Source: Candidatus Enterousia intestinigallinarum (lineage in GTDB: Bacteria > Pseudomonadota > Alphaproteobacteria > Rs-D84). Taken from it: a DNA stretch of 64,000 nucleotides. Every line of letters begins with the position of its first letter. The stretch's first letter is position 1. The position numbers and the translations under genes are program-made. Below are positions 26,298 through 34,735 of the stretch, in pieces. The DNA lies in contig OX097180.1 in assembly GCA_944407095.1 (NCBI GenBank), positions 434,001-498,000 on the forward strand. Direction: 5' to 3'. The notes beneath the pieces are model-generated. The model was not told the DNA's origin. It ran no database searches and saw only the letters and a program-made list of their open reading frames with translations.

Positions 26298-27596
26298 ATG
26301 AAAAAGTTTTATATTCATACATTTGGCTGTCAAATGAACGTATATGACGGCCAGCGGATTGCCGCGATGCTGACTGCACGTGGATACGAATCAACTGAAC
26401 AAGTTGCGGATGCAGACATAATAATTTTGAACACGTGTGCCGTGCGTGCCAAGGCAACAGATAAAGTATTCAGTGCCCTGGGGCGTATACGTGCCGAAAA
26501 AAAGCCAGACGCCCTGTTTGGCATTGTTGGATGTGTCGCACGTGAATCTGGCGCCGATGCATTTAGACGTGTTCCTGAATTAAACTTTGTGCTAGGACCA
26601 CAGAGCTACCACAAATTGCCCGCTATATTAGAAAATCCAGAAACAAAACTATTAAACATAGATTTGGGTGGTCTGGAAAAATTCGATGAATTACCACAAA
26701 TGGAAAAATCGCCTGTAATCGCATACATCCCGATACAGGAGGGTTGCAATCATTGCTGTACATACTGCATCGTGCCGTACACGCGCGGTCGCGAACTGTC
26801 GCGTCCATTTAACGATGTTATGCGTGACACAGAACACGCCGCAAACACTGGCGCGGTTGAAATATGCTTTCTGGGGCAAAACGTCAATGGATATAAATAC
26901 ACCGACGCGGACGGAACGGTATACCGCCTGTCGGATTTAATTGCCGCAACCGCAAAATTGGACGCAGTAAAACGCATCAGATTTACATCAAGTTATCCAA
27001 CCGAAATGACGGACGATTTGATTGATATGTTTCGGACAGAACCCAAACTGTTACCGTTCTTAAATTTGCCTATACAAAGCGGGTCGCCCGATGTATTGAC
27101 AAGAATGAACCGTCCATATTCGTTGAATCTATATATAGATATAGTTGACAAATTAAAACACGCCCGCCCCGATATTCAAATATCCAGTGATTTTATTGTC
27201 GGTTTTCCCGGCGAAACAGATGCCGATTTTGAACAGACAATGAAAATTGCACAGCGTGTAAAATATATCAATTCTTATTCATTCAAGTATTCACCCCGCC
27301 CCCACACGGCGGCGGCCCTGATGCCGAACCAGATACCGGAATCTGTTAAATCGGCCCGTCTGGCAAAACTGGATGCATACCTGAATGAATTGCAACGCGA
27401 TTTCAATTTATCCTGTGTTGGAAAAACAATGCCCTGTTTATATGAAGGACCCGACAAAACCGGCCGCCATTTGGTGTACCGCACGCCATATATGCAACCC
27501 TGCATTGTTGATGCAAAATCGGACAATGCGCCAATAATGGCGGAAATAGAAATCACAGATGCGAACAAGGCATCACTGCGCGGAAAATTAAAATAA
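26298..27596 (+). CDS. miaB: tRNA-2-methylthio-N6-dimethylallyladenosine synthase
   Basis: 432-residue radical-SAM methylthiotransferase that converts i6A37 to ms2i6A37 in tRNAs reading UNN codons. The N-terminal MTTase domain holds an Fe-S cluster (FGCQMN, NTCAVR, VGCVARE cysteines). The radical-SAM motif CNHCCTYC is at ~150, followed by VPYTRGRELSRP and a C-terminal TRAM domain (CLYEGPDKTGRHLVYRTPY). FLGQNVNGYK supports MiaB over RimO. The start lies six bases after the small gene's stop, with weak signals, so translation is probably coupled. Confidence 0.95.
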   Translation: MKKFYIHTFGCQMNVYDGQRIAAMLTARGYESTEQVADADIIILNTCAVRAKATDKVFSALGRIRAEKKPDALFGIVGCVARESGADAFRRVPELNFVLGPQSYHKLPAILENPETKLLNIDLGGLEKFDELPQMEKSPVIAYIPIQEGCNHCCTYCIVPYTRGRELSRPFNDVMRDTEHAANTGAVEICFLGQNVNGYKYTDADGTVYRLSDLIAATAKLDAVKRIRFTSSYPTEMTDDLIDMFRTEPKLLPFLNLPIQSGSPDVLTRMNRPYSLNLYIDIVDKLKHARPDIQISSDFIVGFPGETDADFEQTMKIAQRVKYINSYSFKYSPRPHTAAALMPNQIPESVKSARLAKLDAYLNELQRDFNLSCVGKTMPCLYEGPDKTGRHLVYRTPYMQPCIVDAKSDNAPIMAEIEITDANKASLRGKLK

Positions 27597-27598
27597 CA

Positions 27599-29173
27599 TT
27601 AAAACTTGATTCCGACACCGACGCCAACCTTGTACCCGATTACGTCGTTGTCATAAATAATCCCCAGCGATATGTTTCCACCCGCCCTGTCAGCAATGGA
27701 TGTTACACCCAAACGCAACGATGTATCCAAACGACCAGACACATCGCCACTAATACGAATCCCATAGTTATATTCTATGTCATAACCATCGGCGATATTA
27801 AATATAAGGTCCGCGCCTGCACCAGTAAAAATTTCCAAATCGGATGCCGAAAGTATTTTTGCATAATCCGCACCGACACGAACAAATGGCGCCACTGTAA
27901 AATTTTCTAACGGTGCAAAACCAATTCCAAAATCGGCAACCGCATACATAGAAACACCGTTTGGATTTAATACTATTTCGCCATTGTCAAACACCGCCCC
28001 AACATCAAACTTTGAAATCGTTGCACCGGCAGCACCACGTGCAAAAATCGAATTATAAAAATACGCTATATGCACGTTTCCGCCATATAGCGCGATTTTA
28101 TATTCGTCCAAATCGTTTGTAAAATCCATTGTCGCGGCATATACTGACGCTGCGATTTTCAGATTTCTGGATATATCAAACGACACATCCGCGCCCACAC
28201 CAGACGCATTGAAATCATCAGAATATAAAAAGATTGGTGCAACACTGACACCATCTGATAACGCGGCAACATCTATCATTTCGAACATATTAAATGTTCG
28301 TACTGCATCCATCATACGAATCGGATTCATACGCACCGTGCGCGACATAATAGATTCCAATTCGGCCATTGTTGTGGCGCGGTCTAATGCGGCTATCAGT
28401 TTATCGTCAGGATTTTCCACACGAATACTATTCAAAAACATCCCGGCGTCATTTTGTAAAATCTTGAAATAATCGGTATCACGAACCACATCAACATACA
28501 GGGCATTATCTGATATGCGTGCCGCGACGCGATACAATGGATTGGTATTTTCGGAATATATGCTAATTGTGCCGTCCCCATAAACATTTGACATAATCGG
28601 CCCATTGCCAAACACGGATAAATCATCTGCATACAGTGTGACATTTCCGCGTAATTCTATATCCGGCGCATCAGCGGCAGAAAACATACGCGCCCCACCA
28701 TCATCCAAATCCAGTACGGAATTATACAGAACAATTCTGTCCGCATCGCCAGACATATTGCGTAATCCAAACCATGATACGCGATCGGCGCTTTCAACAA
28801 TAATTTCGTATTTTCCCGCAACACCCAATGGATTCAAATCGGCATTATTGCGCACCAGCTGTATAACAGAACTGTTATCCCCAGTTGCGTCAAACATCGC
28901 ATTTATGTTCCCGGTGTTTTGAACATATACATCACATCCGTCACACACGTTCACGCGCCCGTTGATTGTACCAGCATTTGTCAGTACCAACGAATTTATG
29001 ATATTTACCTGATTTACATCAACGACAACCGAATCGGCAATCACCGTGTTATTTTCAATATTCCACACATCGCCACGTATATCACTGCCAATATAGTCAA
29101 CAGCGGCGTCCGCCACATCAGGCACCACCGACACAGCTGCACACATAAAAAGAAAAATCCATCCCTTTCCCAT
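27599..29173 (-). CDS. Autotransporter-like outer-membrane beta-barrel protein
   Basis: 524 residues. N-terminal signal peptide (GWIFLFMCAAVSVVPDVADA), then a passenger of about 250 residues rich in Asn/Asp/Val repeats (NNTVIADSVVVDVNQVNI, VTLYADDLSVFGNGPIM) that predicts a short beta-helix. A short alpha-helical linker follows (LIAALDRATTMAELESIM). The last ~230 residues alternate as amphipathic strands and end GYKVGVGVGIKF, with terminal Phe as in autotransporter barrels. It is small for a classical autotransporter. The ATG at 29173 is preferred to a GTG six codons upstream. The convergent miaB stop is three bases away, without a visible terminator. Confidence 0.82.
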   Translation of the reverse strand: MGKGWIFLFMCAAVSVVPDVADAAVDYIGSDIRGDVWNIENNTVIADSVVVDVNQVNIINSLVLTNAGTINGRVNVCDGCDVYVQNTGNINAMFDATGDNSSVIQLVRNNADLNPLGVAGKYEIIVESADRVSWFGLRNMSGDADRIVLYNSVLDLDDGGARMFSAADAPDIELRGNVTLYADDLSVFGNGPIMSNVYGDGTISIYSENTNPLYRVAARISDNALYVDVVRDTDYFKILQNDAGMFLNSIRVENPDDKLIAALDRATTMAELESIMSRTVRMNPIRMMDAVRTFNMFEMIDVAALSDGVSVAPIFLYSDDFNASGVGADVSFDISRNLKIAASVYAATMDFTNDLDEYKIALYGGNVHIAYFYNSIFARGAAGATISKFDVGAVFDNGEIVLNPNGVSMYAVADFGIGFAPLENFTVAPFVRVGADYAKILSASDLEIFTGAGADLIFNIADGYDIEYNYGIRISGDVSGRLDTSLRLGVTSIADRAGGNISLGIIYDNDVIGYKVGVGVGIKF

Positions 29174-29216
29174 AGGATGAGAGATTAGCACATAAGATTT
29201 TTTTCTTAAAGTTTTT

Positions 29217-29251
29217 TATAAAAACCACACCCCAGGCGTCCCCGGGGTGTA
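29217..29251 (-). terminator. Terminator of the SodC-like lipoprotein gene
   Basis: GC-rich stem ACACCCC / GGGGTGT with additional pairs inside, followed on the minus strand by GGTTTTTAT. Confidence 0.85.
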
Positions 29252-29280
29252 ATTATATACATCTTGTGATGCCGGACAAC

Positions 29281-29823
29281 TTACAACATCATACCTTTTT
29301 CCAACGTGCCCCACGCAGCTTTATAGCCACCGTCGCGTTCCAGATAAATCTTGGCATTGTTCAGCTGTTCCGCTGTCAGGCCACGGATGATGAACGATTC
29401 CTTCAGACGTCCCTGGCTTTTGATGCTTAAAGTCGGCAAACTTACTGCCATCGGCGATTTATCACAGCACATACTGTTATTGTTACAGCTGCCACACTGA
29501 TAGATGCGAACAGTATATACCTTGCCCGGACGCAGATCCTTCAAATCCACTTCCATTTTCAGGCCAGCATCAGTTTCATAGAATTTGATATATCCCATTC
29601 TGGATTCGCCGCCGTGACTGCTGTGCGTATACATTTTTGCGTGCACGTGGCTGACATCAGAATCTTCGTATGTCTGATAGAATACGACGGCTTCTGCCTG
29701 GGGCGCCGTGGGTTTTGGCTGGGGCTTCATTTTCTTTTGGCCACAACCGGTACATCCGGCCATCAGCACCATTACACCCAGAACGGATGATAACAACAAC
29801 ATTTTTTTGACTAAGTTTTTCAT
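29281..29823 (-). CDS. Lipoprotein with a Cu/Zn-SOD-like fold that lacks the metal histidines
   Basis: 180 residues. Lipoprotein signal (VLMAGC23TGC). After a Lys/Pro-rich linker the pattern GYIKFYETDAGLKMEVDLKD, LRPGKVYTVRIYQCGSC and the C-terminal loop resemble the Cu/Zn superoxide dismutase family (GxIxFxET, LxPGxHGFHIHxxGxC). The HGFHIH copper ligands are replaced by VYTVRIY, so dismutase activity is not expected. Five cysteines cluster in QCGSCNNNSMCC. It has a strong AAGGAGACC site and its own terminator. It is likely an outer-membrane-anchored periplasmic protein; role unknown. Confidence 0.7.
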   Translation of the reverse strand: MKNLVKKMLLLSSVLGVMVLMAGCTGCGQKKMKPQPKPTAPQAEAVVFYQTYEDSDVSHVHAKMYTHSSHGGESRMGYIKFYETDAGLKMEVDLKDLRPGKVYTVRIYQCGSCNNNSMCCDKSPMAVSLPTLSIKSQGRLKESFIIRGLTAEQLNNAKIYLERDGGYKAAWGTLEKGMML

Positions 29824-30011
29824 AAAGGTCTCCTTTTTTCCTTATGGTTACGAAAGACATTGTATAATATTTTTTTACACTTTTCGTCAGGTTTGAATCC
29901 CTAGGAATCCCAGCAAATCGTGCACATAGCGCAATTTGAATCATATCCTGTAATCTTATATGGTCTATGCGTGATAACCTGTATTTACACAACCTAACAA
30001 AGGAGGAAAAA

Positions 30012-30368
30012 ATGTATGAACTGTTACAGCATCTTATCGCGTTCAAATACGCCTGCAAAATAAACCACTGGTCAACGGACAAGTATGCAGCGCATCTGTT
30101 GTTTGACAGATTGAGTGAAAATATCGACGACTGGGTTGACAGTATTTCGGAATGTTATTTTATGGCACTGGATAAAAAAGACGTGTTCAAGCCAAATATT
30201 ATGAACCCGAAATTGGTGGACAAGGATTTAGTAAAAATGTGCGAATCGATTATATCGCATCTGGAAGAATTACAAAATGACGACGAATTAAACGAAGGTA
30301 TGTGTTCTTTGCTAAGTGCAATCGAAGAAGGATTTCTGAACAAAATGGCATTGGCAAAATTGGCCTGA
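30012..30368 (+). CDS. Dps/ferritin-like small protein
   Basis: 118 residues, fully helical in appearance. AFKYACKINHWSTDKYAAHL then LLFDRLSENIDDWVDSISE follow the Dps/DUF5856-like pattern (INHW...H..D.L...ID.WVD), which in Dps carries ferroxidase ligands His and Asp/Glu. The C-terminal helices (VKMCESIISHLEELQNDDEL) complete a four-helix bundle. A strong AAAGGAGG site sits ahead of the ATG at 30012; the frame is open for 15 more codons but without a matching site. It could bind iron or protect DNA; the family is small and poorly characterised. Confidence 0.75.
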   Translation: MYELLQHLIAFKYACKINHWSTDKYAAHLLFDRLSENIDDWVDSISECYFMALDKKDVFKPNIMNPKLVDKDLVKMCESIISHLEELQNDDELNEGMCSLLSAIEEGFLNKMALAKLA

Positions 30369-30370
30369 AC

Positions 30371-30402
30371 AAAAAACGCCCCAATATGGGGCGTTTTTTT
30401 TA
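30371..30402. terminator. Bidirectional terminator
   Basis: Palindrome AACGCCCCA / TGGGGCGTT with a three-base loop flanked by A6 and T8 runs, between convergent genes. Confidence 0.92.
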
Positions 30403-30403
30403 T

Positions 30404-32029
30404 TTAACTATGCAGTTTCAAAAACGATTTCAACAATGTTCGCGGCGAATACTGATGCTTGCTTATCGGTGTCAAATCCTTGTCCACACCCATCAGATAG
30501 TACACGGCCCGCTGTGCGGCACGAACGGAATATTCCATTGTGAAAACGACATCATCGGGAACTTCGGCAAATTGACTGACGAACGCAAAGTTTTCATATC
30601 CTTGTGGAATAACCAGCGGTCTGTCGCCAATTTTACGTGGCTGAAACTGCGATGTGATATACGGCATAATCGATGTACGGCAAATAACGCCACGCATCAT
30701 TTCGGCCTGGTCACGTTTTGGTATGTGCAACTGTCCCATCAGTTCCGTCATTATTTCACGACCGGTGCACTTGTACATCGGCTTTTTAACATAATCACCG
30801 TCTACAAACATATTTAACGCATAACCCCAAAATATCTGGGTGTCCATCGGCTGATTTTTGAAATGCGGCTGGCGCGCAACAACAAATGACAGACGCCAGG
30901 CGGAATCCTTAAACGTAACCAACGCGCCGCCCCCTGGGTGGTTGCGTGTAAAGCGCTGGATATATTCAAACAGTTTCGGATTGTTGTTTATCGTCACCGT
31001 GAACGACATCCACATCGATTCGTCCGGACGCGAACAAAACACATCTGGGTCACCGAATTCAGGACGCCCGTTAGCAATCTTTTTCCACAATTCAAACGAT
31101 GGCGCGGTCTGTGCAGTATTATATTTTGCAACAGTATCAGTGGACGCTTCATCCGAATTATCAGTCATACATCCATTTGTAAATGTAACTATATCCGTCG
31201 GCGCAACATTTATGGTATGCTTTTTGCCACGTTGCACATATTCTATTTTTGTGGCCAGGTTTTCACCCTTTTTATTCTGGTCAAACAGAATATCCGTCAC
31301 ACGCGCCCCCAGAATAATTTGCGCCCCCTGCCCGCGTAACCAATCGACCATCGGTTTTACAATCGAATCGTGCTGGTTGTACGCAGTACGCGCCACACCC
31401 GCCAGCGTGTGTATTCGCGGAAATTCGTGCATAAATCGTATCATATACCGACGCAGTTCCGCCGCACTGGACCACGGCTGAAACGCAAATGTCGTCTGCC
31501 ACATAAACCAAAAATTAGTTTTGAAAAAATGCGGACCAAATACCTCGTCGATTCGTTTGGTGCCCAATGATTTTTCTGTTTCCATCAATATCAGTTTTTC
31601 CATATCCATACGATCGTCCGGGGAAAAGCCCATTTGTGTGACATCAACCTTGCCACCATTTTTATCAACCAGGCGCGCCCGCGAATGAGTTTTGAATTCC
31701 TGATTGTATTCTAAAAATTCTTCTTCCAGTGATATGTCATCAAATTCAATCGACGGTATTTCCGTCATAACATCCTGCAGACATTCGTATGTCGGTATAT
31801 TCAGCATACGCCCGCCACGAATCATATACCCGCGCTTTGCGTCACCGGCGCCATCCAAACTGCCACCGTCAACGTCCAGCGATTCGAAAATTTTTATATT
31901 TTTTCCCGGCACACGTGCATCACGAATCAAATATATTGCCGCCGCCAATGAACCGATACCAGAACCAATCATATAAACATTTGTCGTCGCTGGGCGACGC
32001 TTTATTGAACTTTTTCCTGCTTTGGCCAT
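30404..32029 (-). CDS. ohyA: Oleate hydratase
   Basis: 541 residues, FAD-dependent enzyme that adds water to the cis-9 double bond of oleate and related fatty acids to give 10-hydroxystearate. The N-terminal Rossmann motif VYMIGSGIGSLAAAIYLIRD, IKIFESLDVDGGSLDGAG, the family motif RGGRMLNIPTYECLQD, a central TNGCMTDNS and C-terminal SVRAAQRAVYYLMG are as in known enzymes. Length is slightly shorter than typical (~560-590). The ATG at 32029 has AAAGGAG six to eight bases upstream. This enzyme is widespread in gut Firmicutes and Bifidobacterium and is patchy in proteobacteria, so horizontal acquisition is possible. Confidence 0.93.
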   Translation of the reverse strand: MAKAGKSSIKRRPATTNVYMIGSGIGSLAAAIYLIRDARVPGKNIKIFESLDVDGGSLDGAGDAKRGYMIRGGRMLNIPTYECLQDVMTEIPSIEFDDISLEEEFLEYNQEFKTHSRARLVDKNGGKVDVTQMGFSPDDRMDMEKLILMETEKSLGTKRIDEVFGPHFFKTNFWFMWQTTFAFQPWSSAAELRRYMIRFMHEFPRIHTLAGVARTAYNQHDSIVKPMVDWLRGQGAQIILGARVTDILFDQNKKGENLATKIEYVQRGKKHTINVAPTDIVTFTNGCMTDNSDEASTDTVAKYNTAQTAPSFELWKKIANGRPEFGDPDVFCSRPDESMWMSFTVTINNNPKLFEYIQRFTRNHPGGGALVTFKDSAWRLSFVVARQPHFKNQPMDTQIFWGYALNMFVDGDYVKKPMYKCTGREIMTELMGQLHIPKRDQAEMMRGVICRTSIMPYITSQFQPRKIGDRPLVIPQGYENFAFVSQFAEVPDDVVFTMEYSVRAAQRAVYYLMGVDKDLTPISKHQYSPRTLLKSFLKLHS

Positions 32030-32140
32030 AATGAAAACTCCTTTGTTTTGCCAACGACATAATACCAATTTATCGTCTAAATATTCCACAGGACAGAAAG
32101 CCCAACCCCACAGAATCGTGCACATAGCACGTTTTTATAA

Positions 32141-32173
32141 TAAAAAAACATCGCCGGAAATACCCGGCGATGT
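32141..32173 (-). terminator. Terminator of the OMP gene 32195-32806
   Basis: Stem ACATCGCCGG / CCGGCGATGT followed by T7 on the minus strand. Confidence 0.9.
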
Positions 32174-32194
32174 ACACGCGATAGCGCACCCGAT

Positions 32195-32806
32195 TTAGAA
32201 CATAAATCTGATACCAATATCACCACCAAAATTATGCAGGCCTGAATTGATATCGACATAGTTATAACGTGCCGCAATATCAACCGCAAAGCGTTCCATA
32301 TCAAATGTCACGCCCAATGCCCCCATCGCAGAGAAACGCGTTTTGCTTTCGCTGTGATGACCAACATTTGGAATTTCGCGTTTAACATCAGTGAACGCGA
32401 CACCGGCGCCCAGTCCAAAGAACGGACGAACAATGTGGTATCCGCCAAATTCCCAATAGTTGTTCCACAACAACGTCTGCATCTTGGTTTCGACATTTAC
32501 ATCGCCGATATTACCAAAATTGGCACTATCCTTGGACTTGCTGTATATGGACCATTCGATTTCAGAACGTACTGTATCGCACACTTCCAAACCTAATGCC
32601 GCACGCCCCTGGAATATGGTATCCGACATCGTTTCTTTATGGTCGTTATAGCTATAGTTCAGATTTGAATAGCTGGCGCCGCCACGCAATCCAATATACG
32701 GATCTAATCCGAAAAATTGCCACGTGCTTTCGTTCGGATTACGTCCCGCCGCGAACGCCGGACACGCAATCAGCACGGCCAGTGTTGATATGACTATTTT
32801 TTTCAT
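32195..32806 (-). CDS. Outer-membrane beta-barrel protein (opacity/OmpA-barrel type)
   Basis: 203 residues. Signal peptide (MKKIVISTLAVLIACPAFA). The mature part shows eight alternating amphipathic strands (PYIGLRGGASYSNLNYSY, VRPFFGLGAGVAF, FAVDIAARYNYVDIN), ending DIGIRFMF with terminal Phe for BAM recognition. The family is small barrels of the Surface antigen/OMP_b-brl type. There is a strong GGAGAGAG ribosome-binding site. It is a single gene with its own terminator, upstream of the tRNA-Lys unit in divergent orientation. No exact function can be assigned. Confidence 0.85.
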   Translation of the reverse strand: MKKIVISTLAVLIACPAFAAGRNPNESTWQFFGLDPYIGLRGGASYSNLNYSYNDHKETMSDTIFQGRAALGLEVCDTVRSEIEWSIYSKSKDSANFGNIGDVNVETKMQTLLWNNYWEFGGYHIVRPFFGLGAGVAFTDVKREIPNVGHHSESKTRFSAMGALGVTFDMERFAVDIAARYNYVDINSGLHNFGGDIGIRFMF

Positions 32807-32967
32807 TTGCTCTCTCCTTTGTAGGTTTGTTGTATAAAAGTTTTTCGTGTCAACACTGTAATTCTATCAAAGCAAATCATAAGTTTGCATAGGTATGGCT
32901 GCCTATTATTCGGCACACATATTTTTATGCGATTCGCAGGCGCCACTATAAAAAATGATAAATACCC

Positions 32968-32995
32968 TTGCATTTGGCTAAAAAAGGACTATAAT
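32968..32995 (+). promoter_or_regulatory. Promoter of tRNA-Lys
   Basis: TTGCAT at 32968-32973, 16-base spacer and consensus TATAAT at 32990-32995, about 45 bases ahead of the tRNA. Confidence 0.75.
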
Positions 32996-33041
32996 CGCCT
33001 AGGTCAAAAGACAAAAGTGATGATAAAATCACGACGGACCC

Positions 33042-33117
33042 GGGTGCGTAGCTCAGTTGGTAGAGCAACTGACTCTTAATCAGTGGGTCCAGGGTTCGAG
33101 TCCCTGCGCGCCCACCA
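33042..33117 (+). tRNA. tRNA-Lys (CTT)
   Basis: 76-base cloverleaf with encoded CCA. Acceptor stem GGGTGCG/CGCGCCC (one G-T pair), D arm GCTCAGTTGGTAGAGC, anticodon stem ACTGA/TCAGT with loop CTCTTAA (anticodon CTT), T loop TTCGAGT. A hairpin AACCGC-AAC-GCGGTT with T-run follows it at 33126-33144. Confidence 0.97.
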
Positions 33118-33144
33118 CAAACACAAACCGCAACGCGGTTTTTT
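33098..33144 (+). repeat. Direct repeat copy 1 (tRNA-Lys 3' end plus terminator)
   Basis: 47 bases, from the T-loop of tRNA-Lys through CCA and the hairpin terminator, identical to 33275-33321. The pair looks like an attachment-site duplication. Confidence 0.95.
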
Positions 33145-33274
33145 ATTTTTGTATTGTGGCGCCCAGGGCGAGAACCCTGCCCCAGGGTTCGACAATAAGT
33201 CGTTGAGAACGCGCAACGCGCGTATCGAAACGTAACGAATGCCCCACAGCCGGCGTGAACAACGCCGCGCGAGG
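33145..33274. other. 130-base non-coding insert between the two tRNA 3'-end copies
   Basis: No gene. The insert contains several inverted repeats (GAACCCTG/CAGGGTTC; CGCGCAACGCGCG; CGGCG...CGCCG) and a second T-arm-like CAGGGTTCGA. It may be the remnant of an element that integrated at the tRNA. Confidence 0.6.
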
Positions 33275-33321
33275 GAGTCCCTGCGCGCCCACCACAAACA
33301 CAAACCGCAACGCGGTTTTTT
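33275..33321 (+). repeat. Direct repeat copy 2 of the tRNA-Lys 3' end
   Basis: Identical to 33098-33144 over 47 bases, including CCACCA and the terminator hairpin, but not attached to a complete tRNA. Confidence 0.95.
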
Positions 33322-33339
33322 TATTTATTTTAATAATTT

Positions 33340-33378
33340 GCCGTATGTACAGGAAACTATGCACATACGGCTTTTTTT
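33340..33378 (+). terminator. Plus-strand terminator at the 3' edge of the tRNA-Lys region
   Basis: Stem GCCGTATGT / ACATACGGC with a 14-base loop and T7 on the plus strand. It overlaps the stop of the convergent nlpD-like gene. Confidence 0.8.
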
Positions 33379-34702
33379 ATTTCAAATATGAAGAAGGATT
33401 ATACGCCTTGGTGCCCTTGCGAATTTCAAAGTGTAATTGTGGTTGATCAACCTTGCCTGTTTCACCAACGGTTCCGATTTTCTGACCAACAGAAACCTTG
33501 GTTCCGCGACGAACAGTCATTGAATCCAGATGTGCATAAACCGTCATCCAACCACCAGAATGCTGAACAATTATCAGATTGCCCATACCTTTGACCTCGT
33601 TCCCGGCATATGCGACAACACCATTTTCCGCCGCATTTACTGCCGTACCACGCGATGCCGCGATATTTATCCCGTCATTAAACAGACCGTCTGACTTGGC
33701 ACCATAACTGGATAAAATCTTGCCACGTACCGGCCACGAGAACTTTGACGACGAACGCGCACTGATTGTCGGCAACTTTTTCGTCGGATCCGATGAAATC
33801 TTTTCCTTTGGCTTCGCGGTTGGCGCGGTTGTTGTGCTATCCGCGATCGCAACCGCCGACGTGGACGTTGTACGCACCGGCGCCGTGCTTAAATTCGGAA
33901 CCTTTAACTTTTGCCCGACAGACAACGTAAATGGCGCGGTCAAATTATTCATAACCGCCAAATCATTTACCGGCACCGAATATTTTCGCGACAATGAATA
34001 CAGCGTATCACCCGCCGCAACGGTTATTTCCTGCAATTCGACCCGTGTTGTGGTGTTTGCTGTCGGTGCTGTTGCGGGACGCGCCGGCACAGTAATAGTT
34101 TGTGTGGCTGCCGTCTCGGTCACGACCGGAACTTTTAACTTTTGCCCAACGGACAACGTATATGGTGCGACCAGATTGTTTTCATTTATCAATTCATCAA
34201 CGGTCGTTCCATACATCTGTGCCAATGAATACAATGTATCGCCAGCGGCAACTGTTATTTCGGATGTTGTCTGAACCGTTTTTATCCCGCCATACATCGG
34301 CACGCGCAGATAATCCGCCCCCGCATCCGCAACCGCGGTCTGTGTATCAACGATTGGCTCACCCGCCGTAACAGACGTTTGCGACGGCACGTCACCATAC
34401 ATAGACGCCACGGACGTACTTGTTGCGCTTGGCGGTACTATATAGTCATCAACACTGGCGTATTCAACGTATTCCGCATCATCCACAGAACCGTACAGCG
34501 TCGGCGATGCATAAACACCATAGTCGGTTGACGCAGCATTATAAATTTCTGGTTGGGTTTCTGGGTCTGCCAACAAGGCCGGATAACGCGACGAAATAAA
34601 TTCACCAACAGTATCTGGCAACGAAACAATCTTTGGCTGTAAATCACACGCAGTGACAGCCAACGCAAACACGCCTGCAAAAAGGAAACTGAAATTTTTC
34701 AC
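33377..34702 (-). CDS. NlpD-like lipoprotein: two LysM domains and a degenerate M23 (LytM) domain
   Basis: 441 residues. Lipoprotein signal (LAVTAC19). After a disordered stretch, two LysM repeats bind peptidoglycan (~150-195 and ~235-275; each has VAAGDTLYSL and SVGQKLKVP). The C-terminal LytM domain (~320-440) has FSWPVRGKILSSYG, then GLFNDGINIAA where the usual H-x-G-x-D zinc ligands are both Asn, while YAHLD and LHFEIR are kept. That loss is like NlpD/EnvC, activators of cell-wall amidases rather than hydrolases. It is the last gene of the sufS-tatC run, 33 bases after tatC. Confidence 0.9.
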   Translation of the reverse strand: MKNFSFLFAGVFALAVTACDLQPKIVSLPDTVGEFISSRYPALLADPETQPEIYNAASTDYGVYASPTLYGSVDDAEYVEYASVDDYIVPPSATSTSVASMYGDVPSQTSVTAGEPIVDTQTAVADAGADYLRVPMYGGIKTVQTTSEITVAAGDTLYSLAQMYGTTVDELINENNLVAPYTLSVGQKLKVPVVTETAATQTITVPARPATAPTANTTTRVELQEITVAAGDTLYSLSRKYSVPVNDLAVMNNLTAPFTLSVGQKLKVPNLSTAPVRTTSTSAVAIADSTTTAPTAKPKEKISSDPTKKLPTISARSSSKFSWPVRGKILSSYGAKSDGLFNDGINIAASRGTAVNAAENGVVAYAGNEVKGMGNLIIVQHSGGWMTVYAHLDSMTVRRGTKVSVGQKIGTVGETGKVDQPQLHFEIRKGTKAYNPSSYLK

Positions 34703-34735
34703 ACACTAATTATATCACAAAAATGAAAATAAATC

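Noticed and set aside
28046..28090. CGCTATATGCACG...CCATATAGCGCG inside the autotransporter gene as another copy of the palindromic repeat
   Set aside because: Matches only part of the half-site and is explained by coding sequence; not counted among the copies.
33076..33303. Minus-strand frame containing WWARRDS-type repeats across the tRNA-Lys duplication
   Set aside because: This is the reverse complement of tRNA and terminator sequence and is a known kind of false gene call.
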